Counted from the first letter of the stretch, positions 34,087 to 43,524 are shown. The stretch: 64,000 bases of DNA from SG8-30 sp963715485 (GCA_963715485.1 OY970244.1:1302001-1366000); one strand, 5' to 3'. Program-made: numbers and translations. The notes: a model not told the origin generated them from the letters alone.

Positions 34087-35589
34087 GTGCCCGCACTGAC
34101 GCCATACGAACAACTCGAACAGGAATTCCGCCGCCTGCATGCCTTCCAGGGCACGCTCGCGCTGCTGCGCTGGGATGCCGCGGTGACGATGCCGCGGGCC
34201 AGCGCTGACGTTCGTGGCGAGCAGCTGGCCGCCCTTCAGACCGAGTGCCATGCGCTCCTGACTTCGCCGCGGCTGACGCGGCTGCTCGAGCGGGCCGAGG
34301 CCAACCGGCAGGGGCAGCAGGACTGGCAGCTGGCCAACCTCCGCGAGATGCGGCGCCAGCGCGACCACGCCATTGCGACTCCCCCTTCGCTGGTCTCGCG
34401 TCTCGCAAGGGCGGTCGCCAAGGCGGAGGCGATGTGGCGCGAGGCGCGCGACAGGAATGATTTCTCGGTGCTTGCCCCGCATCTCGACGACGTGGTCAAG
34501 CTGACACGCAACAGGGCCGCCATGCTCGGGCAGCACCTGGGGCTCGACCCCTACGACGCGCTCGCCGACGAGTTCACTCCGGGACTGCGCTCCAGCGAGA
34601 TCACCCGGATGTTCGCGACCCTGTCGCGCCGCCTGCCGACCCTGGTGGGCGAGGCGATCGACATTCAGCTCGGCCGCCCGGCGGTGACGATTGCCGGGCG
34701 GTTTTCTGCCGCGAAGCAACGTGGGCTGTGCGTCGAGGTCATGAAATCGCTGGGCTTTCCCTTTGATCGCGGGCGCTTTGACGAGGCGGAGAGGGCGCTC
34801 ACCGAAGGTGTCCCGGGAGACATCCGGGTCACCGCCCAGCTCGATCCCCGCGATCCCTTCGCGGGCCTGCTGGGCGCGCTGCACGAGACCGGGCAGGCGC
34901 TCTACGACCTGGGGCTGCCGCCGGAATGGCGCGACCAGCCGGTAGGGCAGGACCGGGGCATGGCGCTGGAGGAGAGCCAGTCGCTGCTGCTGGAAATGAT
35001 CGTGGGGCGCAGTCGCTCGTTCGTCACCTACCTCAAGCCGCTGCTGGAAAGACACTACGCCGTCAGTGGCCCGGAATGGTCGGAGGAGAATCTCTACCGG
35101 CGACTCAACACCGTTTCCCGCGGCCCGATCCGCATGGACGCGGATGAGCTGACCTATCAGGCGCACATCATCGTGCGCTACGAGCTGGAGCAGAGACTGT
35201 TGTCGGGCGAGTTGCCGGTTCGCGACCTCCCTGGCGCGTGGAACGAGCTGTTGGACAGGCGACTCGGCGTCTGTCCTGCCAGCGACAACGATGGCTGCCT
35301 GCAGGACGGCCACTGGGCGCTCGGCCAGTTCGGCTACTTTCCGTCCTACGGCATCGGCGCGGTGGTAGCCGCGCAGTTCTGGGAAAGCATCCACGAAGAA
35401 GTCCAGGGCGTGGAGCAACAGATGGCAGCGGGCGAGTTCTCCGGGCTGCTGGCATGGCTGCGGAACAACGTCCACGCTCTGGGTGCGAAGATGGAGGTTC
35501 CGGACCTGGTGAAGCATGCGACCGGAAAGCCGCTGTCGGCGAGCGCGTACCTCAGGTACCTCGAGCGGAAATACCTGTCGGAGTCGTGA
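34087..35589 (+). CDS. Degenerate M32 carboxypeptidase homologue (likely catalytically dead)
   Basis: A full-length (500-residue) relative of the M32 carboxypeptidases (Taq/Pfu type), which are zinc enzymes with a HExxH motif. The fold markers LRWDAAVTMPRASADVRGEQLA, LGLPPEWRDQPVGQ and FGYFPSYGIGAVVAAQFW are kept. The zinc motif reads HETGQ at 266-270, so the second His ligand is Gln. The HPF motif is gone, and the usual HESQS motif is EESQS (295-299), keeping only the Glu ligand. These positions line up with H269, H273 and E299 of the Pyrococcus enzyme. The start is a GTG at 34087 with GGAGGG upstream. A non-peptidase or altered-metal role is likely. Confidence 0.85.
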   Translation: MPALTPYEQLEQEFRRLHAFQGTLALLRWDAAVTMPRASADVRGEQLAALQTECHALLTSPRLTRLLERAEANRQGQQDWQLANLREMRRQRDHAIATPPSLVSRLARAVAKAEAMWREARDRNDFSVLAPHLDDVVKLTRNRAAMLGQHLGLDPYDALADEFTPGLRSSEITRMFATLSRRLPTLVGEAIDIQLGRPAVTIAGRFSAAKQRGLCVEVMKSLGFPFDRGRFDEAERALTEGVPGDIRVTAQLDPRDPFAGLLGALHETGQALYDLGLPPEWRDQPVGQDRGMALEESQSLLLEMIVGRSRSFVTYLKPLLERHYAVSGPEWSEENLYRRLNTVSRGPIRMDADELTYQAHIIVRYELEQRLLSGELPVRDLPGAWNELLDRRLGVCPASDNDGCLQDGHWALGQFGYFPSYGIGAVVAAQFWESIHEEVQGVEQQMAAGEFSGLLAWLRNNVHALGAKMEVPDLVKHATGKPLSASAYLRYLERKYLSES

Positions 35590-35655
35590 TCCGTCCTGCG
35601 CAGGCGCGGTCTTTGTCCTAGAATTCGGCTCCCCGTTGCACGAGTCTGCGCCCCG

Positions 35656-36525
35656 ATGTCCGCCGTTCCCGTCATCCACTCCGGCAACTTCAAGCGCCTG
35701 CAGGCCCGATTGCGCGGCCTGGTGGGGAAAGCCATCGGCGACTTCGCCATGATCCAGGATGGCGATCGCGTCATGGTCTGCCTCTCCGGCGGCAAGGACT
35801 CCTACACGCTGCTTGACATGTTGCTGTCGCTGCAGCGGGCGGCGCCGGTGCGATTCGATCTCGTCGCGGTCAACCTCGACCAGAAGCAGCCTGGCTTTCC
35901 CGCGCAGGTGTTGCCGGACTACCTTGCTGCGCTCGGCGTGCCCCTGCAGGTCATCGAGCAGGATACCTACAGCGTCGTCAGGCGAGTCGTGCCGCAGGGC
36001 AAGACGCAGTGCGGGCTGTGCAGCAGGCTGAGGCGCGGCGCGCTGTACCGCCACGCGCGCGAAAACGGATTCAACAAGATCGCGCTCGGGCATCACCGCG
36101 ACGACATCGTGGAAACGCTGTTCCTGAACATGTTCCATGGCGGACGGCTGAAGGCCATGCCGCCCAAGCTCAGGTCGGAGGATGGCGCCAATATCGTGAT
36201 ACGTCCGCTGTGCTACGTGCCCGAGCGGGACATCGAGCGCTACGCGCGAGCCCGTGGCTTCCCGATCATTCCCTGCAGGCTCTGCGGATCGCAGCCCAAT
36301 CTCCAGCGCAAGGCGATCGCGCGAATGCTGGCCGGCTGGGATCGCGACCACCCGGGGCGGGTCGACTCGATATTCACCGCCGTCCGCAACATCAGCGTTT
36401 CGCACCTGGCCGATCCGGCGGCCTTCGACTTTGTGGCGCTGCGGGCGGAGGAGGAACCTGAACGCGGCGTTTCGCGGAGACCGCTTCCAGAGGGGGCTGC
36501 CCCCTCCCGAGACGGTGGCGCCTGA
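35656..36525 (+). CDS. ttcA: tRNA 2-thiocytidine biosynthesis protein TtcA
   Basis: ATP-dependent, iron-sulfur enzyme that thiolates cytidine 32 of certain tRNAs. The 289-residue protein has the PP-loop SGGKDS (44-49), the first cysteine pair CGLC (C119, C122) and the second in CRLCGSQPNLQR (near 207-210), matching the 4Fe-4S-binding cysteines. GHHRDDIVETLFLNMFHGGRLKAMPPKL is a strong family block. It is likely transcribed with the phosphatase/ADP-ribosylglycohydrolase fusion gene, which starts 14 bases after its stop. Sequence and length are standard. Confidence 0.95.
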   Translation: MSAVPVIHSGNFKRLQARLRGLVGKAIGDFAMIQDGDRVMVCLSGGKDSYTLLDMLLSLQRAAPVRFDLVAVNLDQKQPGFPAQVLPDYLAALGVPLQVIEQDTYSVVRRVVPQGKTQCGLCSRLRRGALYRHARENGFNKIALGHHRDDIVETLFLNMFHGGRLKAMPPKLRSEDGANIVIRPLCYVPERDIERYARARGFPIIPCRLCGSQPNLQRKAIARMLAGWDRDHPGRVDSIFTAVRNISVSHLADPAAFDFVALRAEEEPERGVSRRPLPEGAAPSRDGGA

Positions 36526-36539
36526 TCAATCCGGACAAC

Positions 36540-38054
36540 ATGCCGAAGACAAGCGATTATCCACCGCCGCTAGAGAATACCTACTGGGTCGACCCGGGAC
36601 GCCTGCTGGCGGGGGCGTATCCGGGCGCGGGCTCGGAACGGGCGGCAAGCGCGCGGATCCGCAAGCTGCTGGACGCCGGTGTGCGTTGCTTCGTGGATCT
36701 GACGGCGGTCGGTGAGCTGGAACCCTACGAAAGGTGGCTGCCTGGCCCCTATGGTCGCGACTCGGTCGCGTATGTGCGCAAGCCTATCCGCGACCACTCG
36801 CTACCCGAGCGGCCCGAGCACACCATCGAAATCCTCGATGAGATCGACGCAGCTCTGGCGGAGGGACGGGTTGTCTACCTGCACTGCCGTGCAGGTATCG
36901 GCCGCACCAACCTGGTGGCAGGCTGCTGGCTGGCACGGCACGGACACGCCGGCGAAGCAGCGCTGAGTCGGCTCAACCAGTTGTGGCAGGCCTGTAGCCG
37001 ATCGGCCACCTGGCCGAGCATCCCGGAGACCTCGGCCCAGGTCGAGTACGTGCGGGGCTGGAGCGAGCGCGGCGCTATGGCTCCCACGCCGGCGGTCAAC
37101 GTCAAGTCAGCCCTGACGCTCAAGGATCGCTACCGTGGCCTGCTGCTTGGCCTGGCGACGGGGGACGCTTGCGGGCAGCCGGCGGCGCACCGCCGCCCGG
37201 GATCGTTCACGCCACTTGGGGACCTGCTCGGAGGCGGGCCGTTCGACGTCCCCCGCGGCGCCTGGACTGACAAGACCGCAATGGCGCTGTGCCTGGCGGA
37301 GAGCATGGTCACGACAGACCGTTCCGACGCGGGCGACCAGGTTGCCCGCTACCTGCGGTGGCAGCGTGAAGGTCACCTTACGAGCACCGGGCAGTGCATC
37401 GGGATCAGCGCCACGACTGCCCGCGCACTGGCGCAGGCGCAATGGACCAGAAATCCGTTGGCTGGTTCGCACGATCCTGCCAAGGCCGAAAAGGAACCGC
37501 TTGCACGAGTCGGTCCGGCTGTCGCGCTGTTGCTTGCGGATCCGGAGGAAGCGATCGAAGCGGCGGTAGATGCCACGCGAGTCACGCACCAGGCGCCGGT
37601 GACACTCGATGCAGTCCGGTATTTTGCCGGGTTGCTGGTCGGAGCCCTGCAGGGCGCATCGAGCGTGGAGCTGCTGCGGCCTTACTTCAGCCCGGTCGAA
37701 GGCTACTGGGACAGGCACCGGCTCAAGCCTGCGGTGGAGGCGGTGGCGCGGGGAGCATGGGTCGAGAAGACGCCACCACGGATCTACGGGGGCGGACAGG
37801 CGCCACAGGCCCTTGAGGCTGCGCTCTGGGCGTTCAACCGCGGTCACTCGTTCCGAGACATGGTCCTCGCCGCGGTCAACCTCGGCGGTGACGCCGATAC
37901 CACCGGCGCAATGGTCGGGCAGCTGGCCGGCGCCTATTACGGATTGCCGGGCATCCCCTCGACCTGGCGCTCTTCGGTCATCCTCGCGCCAACGATCGCC
38001 GACATGGCCGACCAGTTGCTTGAGCGCGCGCTGCGACGCCTTGCGGGTGGCTAG
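36540..38054 (+). CDS. Dual-specificity phosphatase fused to ADP-ribosylglycohydrolase
   Basis: A 504-residue two-domain protein. Residues 1 to about 170 are a protein tyrosine/dual-specificity phosphatase with the CX5R loop HCRAGIGRT (C116, R122). Residues about 190-504 are an ADP-ribosylglycohydrolase of the DraG/ARH fold, beginning DRYRGLLLGLATGDACGQP and ending with GGDADTTGA (449-457). The first metal motif reads TDKT (243-246), where the usual form is TDDT, so one metal-binding Asp is a Lys; metal binding may be altered. The protein could remove phosphate and ADP-ribose marks from shared targets. It lies 14 bases behind ttcA and 49 bases before the metallopeptidase gene. Confidence 0.88.
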   Translation: MPKTSDYPPPLENTYWVDPGRLLAGAYPGAGSERAASARIRKLLDAGVRCFVDLTAVGELEPYERWLPGPYGRDSVAYVRKPIRDHSLPERPEHTIEILDEIDAALAEGRVVYLHCRAGIGRTNLVAGCWLARHGHAGEAALSRLNQLWQACSRSATWPSIPETSAQVEYVRGWSERGAMAPTPAVNVKSALTLKDRYRGLLLGLATGDACGQPAAHRRPGSFTPLGDLLGGGPFDVPRGAWTDKTAMALCLAESMVTTDRSDAGDQVARYLRWQREGHLTSTGQCIGISATTARALAQAQWTRNPLAGSHDPAKAEKEPLARVGPAVALLLADPEEAIEAAVDATRVTHQAPVTLDAVRYFAGLLVGALQGASSVELLRPYFSPVEGYWDRHRLKPAVEAVARGAWVEKTPPRIYGGGQAPQALEAALWAFNRGHSFRDMVLAAVNLGGDADTTGAMVGQLAGAYYGLPGIPSTWRSSVILAPTIADMADQLLERALRRLAGG

Positions 38055-38103
38055 GGCTACGTCGCCGGGCGCAAGGCGGTCGGGCCGGCTAAGCTATGCT
38101 GCG

Positions 38104-39162
38104 ATGGGCTCTGCAAAGAAAAAGCCGAAACGCAGTGGCAAGGCTCGCGGCAAGCCCGCGTGGGCGAAGCTGGACGACGAGGAGCTGCTTGATCTCCGGC
38201 TGTGTGACCTGGGTCTGAGGATCGAGGGCTCGCTGGTTGAACGGCCGTTGCTCAAGCTGTTTTCAGAACTGGAGCGACGCGGAGTCGGTTTCCGTCCCCA
38301 TTACTGGATCGCCCAGGAGTGGTTTTCGCCTGACGGCGTGCCGGGGATCGCCATCCCTTTCTATCTGCTGCACCCGCGGCTCAAGAGCCTGGAGCGGCGC
38401 TTGATGGGGGAGGTCGAGGGAGGCAATGCCGATTCCCTGATGAAGATACTGCGGCACGAAGCCGGCCACGCGGTTGACACTGCCTATCGTCTGCGCCGCC
38501 GCAAGGCGTGGCGCGAGATCTTTGGACCGGCGTCCAGGCGCTACCCCCGCCACTACCGGCCGCGGCCCGGCAGCAAGCGCTTCGTGCAGCACCTTGACAG
38601 CTGGTATGCGCAGAGCCATCCGACCGAGGACTTCGCCGAGACCTTTGCGGTCTGGCTGAAGCCCGGCTCGACCTGGCGTCGCCAGTACGAGGGCTGGCCC
38701 GCGCGGCGCAAGCTGGAGTACGTCGCGCGCACCATGGAAGAACTACGCGGCCAGCGGCCGCGGGTCAGGTCGCGACATCACGTCGAGCCGATCCGGATTG
38801 CGCGCCGGACCTTGCGCCAGCATTACGCCGTCATGGTCCGGCATTACCGGAGCGACGACGCGGAAAAGATTGACAAGATCCTGCAGCGGGTCTTCACCAA
38901 CCGGCGCCAGCGCGCCCAGCAAATGCGCGCCAGTACATTCCTGCGCGAAAACGGGCCGACGTTGCGCCGGCGCATCGCGCGCCGTCTGGATGCCAGCGAA
39001 TACCTGGTGCAGGAGCTACTCGACCACCTTATCGGTCGCTCGCGCAGCCTGCGGCTGCTGGTCCGCGGCGAGAAGCGCAAGGCAGTGCGCCGGGTCGAGC
39101 GACTGCTGGTGGTATTGGCGCGCAAGTCTCAGAAGGGTGTCGGCCCCTGGATAGCATTATGA
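38104..39162 (+). CDS. Putative zinc metallopeptidase with HEAGH motif
   Basis: A 352-residue soluble protein. The zincin motif HEAGH lies at 118-122 (ILRHEAGHAVD). A downstream HPTEDFAETFAVWLKP probably supplies the third ligand (Glu), as in gluzincins. The N-terminus is Lys-rich and the C-terminal half (about 220-352) is helical and Arg-rich, suggesting RNA, DNA or acidic-polymer binding. There is no signal peptide. Its stop overlaps the start of an ATP-grasp ligase by four bases (39159-39162), so the pair works as a unit. This suggests a two-enzyme pathway where a peptide bond is made and trimmed; that is inference. The biological substrate is unknown. Confidence 0.82.
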   Translation: MGSAKKKPKRSGKARGKPAWAKLDDEELLDLRLCDLGLRIEGSLVERPLLKLFSELERRGVGFRPHYWIAQEWFSPDGVPGIAIPFYLLHPRLKSLERRLMGEVEGGNADSLMKILRHEAGHAVDTAYRLRRRKAWREIFGPASRRYPRHYRPRPGSKRFVQHLDSWYAQSHPTEDFAETFAVWLKPGSTWRRQYEGWPARRKLEYVARTMEELRGQRPRVRSRHHVEPIRIARRTLRQHYAVMVRHYRSDDAEKIDKILQRVFTNRRQRAQQMRASTFLRENGPTLRRRIARRLDASEYLVQELLDHLIGRSRSLRLLVRGEKRKAVRRVERLLVVLARKSQKGVGPWIAL

Positions 39163-40184
39163 AGAAACTACGCATACTGGTCCTGGTGCACGAAACCCTG
39201 GTACCGCCCGACAACATCGATCATCTCACGGACCAGGAGGCGGACGAATTCCGGACGGAATTCGATGTCATCACCACGCTGCGGGAACTCGGTCACGATG
39301 TGCGGCCACTCGGCATCGGCGACAGCCTGACCGAACTACGCATGCAGATCACCGACTGGATGCCGGACATCTGTTTCAACCTGCTGGAGGAGTTTGGCGG
39401 AATCGTTACCTACGACCAGCACGTCGTGGCCTATCTCGAGCTGATGCGCCAGCCCTACACCGGCTGCAATCCGCGCGGGATGATGCTGTCCCGGGACAAG
39501 GTCCTGTCGAAGCAGATCCTCGCCTATCACCGCATTCCGACCCCGCAATTCGCTCTCTTCAGGCGCGGTCGCAAGCCGCGCATTCCACGGCGGTTACGCT
39601 ACCCGCTGTTCGTTAAGTCGGCGACCGAGGACGCGTCGCTGGGAATCGCGCAGGCGTCGGTCGTGGAGGATGCAGTCCGGCTGCGGGAGCGTATCGAGTT
39701 CATCCATGAGCAGACCAGCACCGATGCACTGGTGGAGGAATTCATTGACGGGCGCGAGATCTATCTCGGCATCATCGGCAACGAGCGGCTGACCACGCTG
39801 GCGCCATGGGAGCTGTCGTTCGGGACGCTTGGCGAGTCGGCCATCGGCATCGCGACGCGCAAGGTGAAGTGGGACCGCGCCTACCAGGAAAAACACGACA
39901 TAGTGACCGATCCGGCGAGGAATCTGCCGCAGGGCGTCCCGGCCCTGCTCGATCGCCTGGCGCGGCGCATCTACCGCGCGCTGCACATGTCCGGCTACGC
40001 CCGCATGGACTTCCGCATGCGTGACGACGGATCGCTCTTCGTGCTCGAAGCAAATGCCAACCCCAATATCGAGCAGTACGAGGATTTCGGTCGTGCCGCC
40101 GAGCACGCAGGGATCCCTTACGAACGCCTGCTGGAGCGGTTGATATCGCTGGGGATTGCCTACCAGGCGGAGTGGCGCGACTGA
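39159..40184 (+). CDS. ATP-grasp ligase (D-Ala-D-Ala ligase-like)
   Basis: A 341-residue ATP-grasp enzyme. The N-terminal domain (about 1-100) includes LLEEFGGIVTYDQHVVAYLEL and TGCNPRGMMLSRDK, in the style of D-Ala-D-Ala ligases. The ATP-grasp fold follows, with PLFVKSATEDASLGIAQAS, EEFIDGREIYLGIIG and the metal-binding EANANPNIE near the end. The genomic partner is a HEAGH peptidase rather than a peptidoglycan gene, and the true D-Ala ligase is normally in the mur cluster. An amide-bond ligase acting on a small peptide is more likely than cell-wall synthesis. Coupling with the metallopeptidase by overlap is firm. Confidence 0.88.
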   Translation: MKKLRILVLVHETLVPPDNIDHLTDQEADEFRTEFDVITTLRELGHDVRPLGIGDSLTELRMQITDWMPDICFNLLEEFGGIVTYDQHVVAYLELMRQPYTGCNPRGMMLSRDKVLSKQILAYHRIPTPQFALFRRGRKPRIPRRLRYPLFVKSATEDASLGIAQASVVEDAVRLRERIEFIHEQTSTDALVEEFIDGREIYLGIIGNERLTTLAPWELSFGTLGESAIGIATRKVKWDRAYQEKHDIVTDPARNLPQGVPALLDRLARRIYRALHMSGYARMDFRMRDDGSLFVLEANANPNIEQYEDFGRAAEHAGIPYERLLERLISLGIAYQAEWRD

Positions 40185-40274
40185 CCGACGGGAGGGTTTG
40201 GTTGAATAGAGCGGTAACACGGCCGGGGCAGGAACGTCGCTGTTCCGGAATTCGTGTGAGTGGGCTGTTTCCGT

Positions 40275-42278
40275 TCAGCTATCGAACACGAACACACGAA
40301 TCAATACGTCGCTGATGCCGATGATGGCCGCGCCGGCGATCAGGCCTGCGCAGATCGGCTCCTGGGTATCCACCCAGAGCTTCCAGCCGGTCGACTCCTG
40401 ACGCTCGGCGTAGCGCCGCTCCATGAACCAGAAGAACAGCGCGCCGCAGAACATCATCAAGGTCGACTCGGGCGGCACCAGCACGCCCAGGCCAATCGCC
40501 AGTGGCGACAGGGGAAACCTGCCCCTGGATCGTATCCTGGCGATCTCCATGACCAGTCCGGCCACGCCGGCGATTCCCATCGACCACAGGATGGATGGGG
40601 TCAGCAGCGTCCCGGCGCCGTCGCCGAAGACGGCCGTGACGAGATCCGAGACCCCCTTCCATTGCAGGGCCGCGGGAAACGTGAACTGGTCGGTGACCAT
40701 GGTGTCCTGGATCGATCGACCGCTGGCGGGGTCGTAGTCCCACAGTCCGAACAGCACGAAGAACAGCGGCGTCGCGGCCAGCGCGCCGGAGACAATGCCG
40801 ATGACGTGGCCGATCGCCTGCTGTCGCGGCTTCGCGCCAAGCATGTAGCCGGGCTTGATGTCCATGAGCAGGTTCGAAGCGTTTCCCGCGACTTCGGAAC
40901 AGATGATTGCTGTCATCAGGTTGGTCGGCGGATGGCGCGGATCGGCCGCACCGAACAGGAACTGCGGGATCTTTGACAGCGAGCCGGTCGGGGTAATCGA
41001 AGTCATCGCTGTGCTGCTGGCCGCCACCAGGGCCAGCACGATGATGAGCGGGATGGCCAGCGCGCCTAGCAACCAGTCGACGCCAAACCAGGCGTGCGTC
41101 ATCCACACGGCCAGCGCGCCAACCAGCGGCACGCCGCTGTAGGACACCCACAGCGGCAGTTCGATGGCATGCAGGACGTCGGCGCCAGGCTCGGGGCGCT
41201 GGGAGCGGCGCAGCATCTTGATAGCCTGGGCGAAGACCTCGGGCCGGGCGAATAGCGAAGCCATCGCCGCGACCAGCATGATTACCAGGCCCCACCAGAG
41301 GGCCCAGTTATTGAGAATCCAGGCGCGACCGAATATCGCGGTGCCGGCCTCGATGGAGCCGGCGCGCGGCGCCAATTCGCCGGTCGCGATCATCCACGGC
41401 ACGATAATCGCGAAATTGGCGATCATTCCCACCATCAGGCTGACTGCGGTGCGGATTCCCATGAGTCCCCCGGCGCCTACCATGGCAAGGTCGATCGCCG
41501 GTGACAGTGCGAGCTGCCGGATATCGACTCCTGCGAGGCGTGGCAGCGGTGCGCTTCCTTTCTCGACGAGCGCGTAGTACCAGCTGTCCAGGCTTGCGGG
41601 CAACACCCAGACCGCCTTGAGTCCGAGCCAGCGTTCCTGCACCAGGCGCATGATGTTCTCGCCGGTGATCAACGTCATGCCCCCGGCGAAGGTGGCCGCA
41701 AGGCCGAGGGCACGTGCCTTGAACATCCCGGAGGCCGCTTGTGCGGACGTGTAGAGCGTGTCGAGCACCACGCCGCAGGCGCGGCCCTCGGGGAAGGGAT
41801 GCTGCTCCTCGTTGATGAAGCGACGTTTCATTGGAAACGCCACCAGCACGCCCAGGAGCGAGATCACCACGGTGAGGGCGACGATCTGCCACCAGGGAAC
41901 CAGCTGGTTCTGTACCCACATGAAGGCGGCAAGCCCGGCGACCAGCGGGGAGGTCATGTACCCGGCGGCCGTTGCAATGGACTGAACGCAGTTGTTCTCG
42001 AGAATGGTCATGTCGCGCGTGCCGAGTTTCGACAGCGTGCGGTGGACGGCGAAGGCGAGGATGACGGAGGTCAGCCCGACACCCAGTGTCCAGCCGGTCT
42101 TTGCGCCGACGTAGAGGTTGGTCGCGCTGAGTAGCCCGCCCAGCAGGAAACCCGTGAGCGCCGACCGCAAGGTCAGCTGCGGCATGTCGCCGCGCCAGAC
42201 GTTGGCCAGCCACCAGCGATCCTTCTGCTCGCGGGTCCAGGTGCGGACCTGCTCTTCGCTCAGTTGCCTTATCGGCAT
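40275..42278 (-). CDS. OPT-family oligopeptide transporter
   Basis: An inner-membrane transporter of 667 residues with about 14-16 hydrophobic helices. OPT family signs include the N-terminal LTLRSALTGFLLGGLLSATNLYVGAKTGWTLG, TENIMRLVQERW-like loops, the helix block MTSITPTGSLSKIPQFLFG and DIKPGYMLGAKPRQQAIGHVIG. OPT members carry oligopeptides or metal-chelator complexes, probably with protons. GGGAGAA precedes the ATG at 42278. It follows a FIST-domain gene and a glutathione transferase gene on the same strand. The substrate is not readable. Confidence 0.92.
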   Translation of the reverse strand: MPIRQLSEEQVRTWTREQKDRWWLANVWRGDMPQLTLRSALTGFLLGGLLSATNLYVGAKTGWTLGVGLTSVILAFAVHRTLSKLGTRDMTILENNCVQSIATAAGYMTSPLVAGLAAFMWVQNQLVPWWQIVALTVVISLLGVLVAFPMKRRFINEEQHPFPEGRACGVVLDTLYTSAQAASGMFKARALGLAATFAGGMTLITGENIMRLVQERWLGLKAVWVLPASLDSWYYALVEKGSAPLPRLAGVDIRQLALSPAIDLAMVGAGGLMGIRTAVSLMVGMIANFAIIVPWMIATGELAPRAGSIEAGTAIFGRAWILNNWALWWGLVIMLVAAMASLFARPEVFAQAIKMLRRSQRPEPGADVLHAIELPLWVSYSGVPLVGALAVWMTHAWFGVDWLLGALAIPLIIVLALVAASSTAMTSITPTGSLSKIPQFLFGAADPRHPPTNLMTAIICSEVAGNASNLLMDIKPGYMLGAKPRQQAIGHVIGIVSGALAATPLFFVLFGLWDYDPASGRSIQDTMVTDQFTFPAALQWKGVSDLVTAVFGDGAGTLLTPSILWSMGIAGVAGLVMEIARIRSRGRFPLSPLAIGLGVLVPPESTLMMFCGALFFWFMERRYAERQESTGWKLWVDTQEPICAGLIAGAAIIGISDVLIRVFVFDS

Positions 42279-42339
42279 GCCATTCTCCCGGCCCCGGCTG
42301 TTGATCCCGGCTTCATGTTCCTGGGCAGGGTGCGATCTA

Positions 42340-43524
42340 TCAGCGCCGTGGCCGCACGAGGCCCAAAACCGCAGTGTAGCCGTGCAGGAAAGTCGCTCCC
42401 TGCACCGGCCCGATTTCGCCAGCGCAGAACATTCCGCCGAGTGGCGCGTCGCCAAAGGCGCGCCGGAACATTCCGGAGTCGCGTCCCGGCACGCCGTAGA
42501 GTGAGACGCCTCTCCCGATGCAGGCGAACATCAGGGCCGCCGAAGGCTCGGCCGGATCGATGCTGCGGTGCCGCGCCAGCTCACGCTCGAGGTCGGCCGC
42601 GGACGCCTCGGCATCGCGAAGGTGAAACTGGACGATGGTGTTGGCGGAGGCCTGCGCGCCGATGACAAGGTCTCCCGATTCCGAGTCGAGTCCGACGACC
42701 TCGCGCACCAGGAAGTCGCCGGCGCCTATCGACTGGCGGGGTCCGGGCAGGGCAAGGCCGATGAACAGCTGCCGGGCATTGAACAGGTCCCGGTCGGCGG
42801 GACCGAGCGAGGAGAAGACCTCGCCGAGCACCTCGCGCGGCGCCTTGCCGTCGAGTTCGTGGATACGGTTACCGTCGCTGGAGGTCACGAACAGCGGGTC
42901 GCCGACGGGTCGGCAGCCCTGGGACACGATACCCTCCAGGCGGACGTTGCCAGTCCATGCCAGCAGCAGGGCTCCGGCCCGGTGTATATCGTGGTCAGCG
43001 AGCAGGCAGGCCTGGCCAGGCTGTGACGCGGCGCTGGTCAGGCCGCCGATCACGGTCGAGCCGGGATAGGCGCGATCGAGTCCGCGGATGCAATGCTCGA
43101 TGTCGAAGGAATAGGGGTCAGCGAAGATGGTGAACGATGGCTCGTCCTCGGGACGGATGCCGAGAAGCCGCCACCAGGCGTCGCGGGACGCGGTCAGGGC
43201 CGGCAGCGACGCCTGGTCTACGTGAACGGCAGTGAGCTCTACGTCCGTCAGCAGCGCTGCCATCAGCGATAACGCGGGGCCCTCCTCATACTCGCGGCCG
43301 TGACCAGCGACGCCGCTGCAGCTGCAACCAACCAGCATTCCATCGCCTAGCCACGGATGCAGCAACGCAGGCAGGCGCTCGAGATCGCGCGAGTCATGGC
43401 CCGCCGCGAACGCGAACACCAGATCGGGCTCCACCTGGCCGAGCGCGTCGCGAAGCTGGGCCACGGCCTCATCGACGGCCGGACCGAGTTCATGCTCAGC
43501 GGACAGCGCGCTGGCCCACTTCAC
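42340..43524 (-). CDS. FIST domain signal-input protein
   Basis: A 394-residue protein made of FIST_N and FIST_C. FIST domains are proposed to bind small molecules such as amino acids and pass the signal to other proteins. FIST_N (about 20-220) holds LVGCSCSGVAGHGREYEEGPALSLMAALL and SFDIEHCIRGLDRAYPGSTVIGGL. FIST_C (about 225-375) includes the tail FGDAPLGGMFCAGEIGPV and LHGYTAVLGLVRP. No output domain is attached, so it probably acts through a partner. It lies 61 bases upstream of the OPT transporter gene, so a link to peptide sensing is possible. Confidence 0.88.
   Translation of the reverse strand: MKWASALSAEHELGPAVDEAVAQLRDALGQVEPDLVFAFAAGHDSRDLERLPALLHPWLGDGMLVGCSCSGVAGHGREYEEGPALSLMAALLTDVELTAVHVDQASLPALTASRDAWWRLLGIRPEDEPSFTIFADPYSFDIEHCIRGLDRAYPGSTVIGGLTSAASQPGQACLLADHDIHRAGALLLAWTGNVRLEGIVSQGCRPVGDPLFVTSSDGNRIHELDGKAPREVLGEVFSSLGPADRDLFNARQLFIGLALPGPRQSIGAGDFLVREVVGLDSESGDLVIGAQASANTIVQFHLRDAEASAADLERELARHRSIDPAEPSAALMFACIGRGVSLYGVPGRDSGMFRRAFGDAPLGGMFCAGEIGPVQGATFLHGYTAVLGLVRPRR

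Noticed and set aside
33499..36405. A 968-codon open frame on the minus strand
   Set aside because: It lies antisense to the RND pump, the M32 homologue and ttcA, all with clear family motifs. GC-rich codon use produces long antisense frames.
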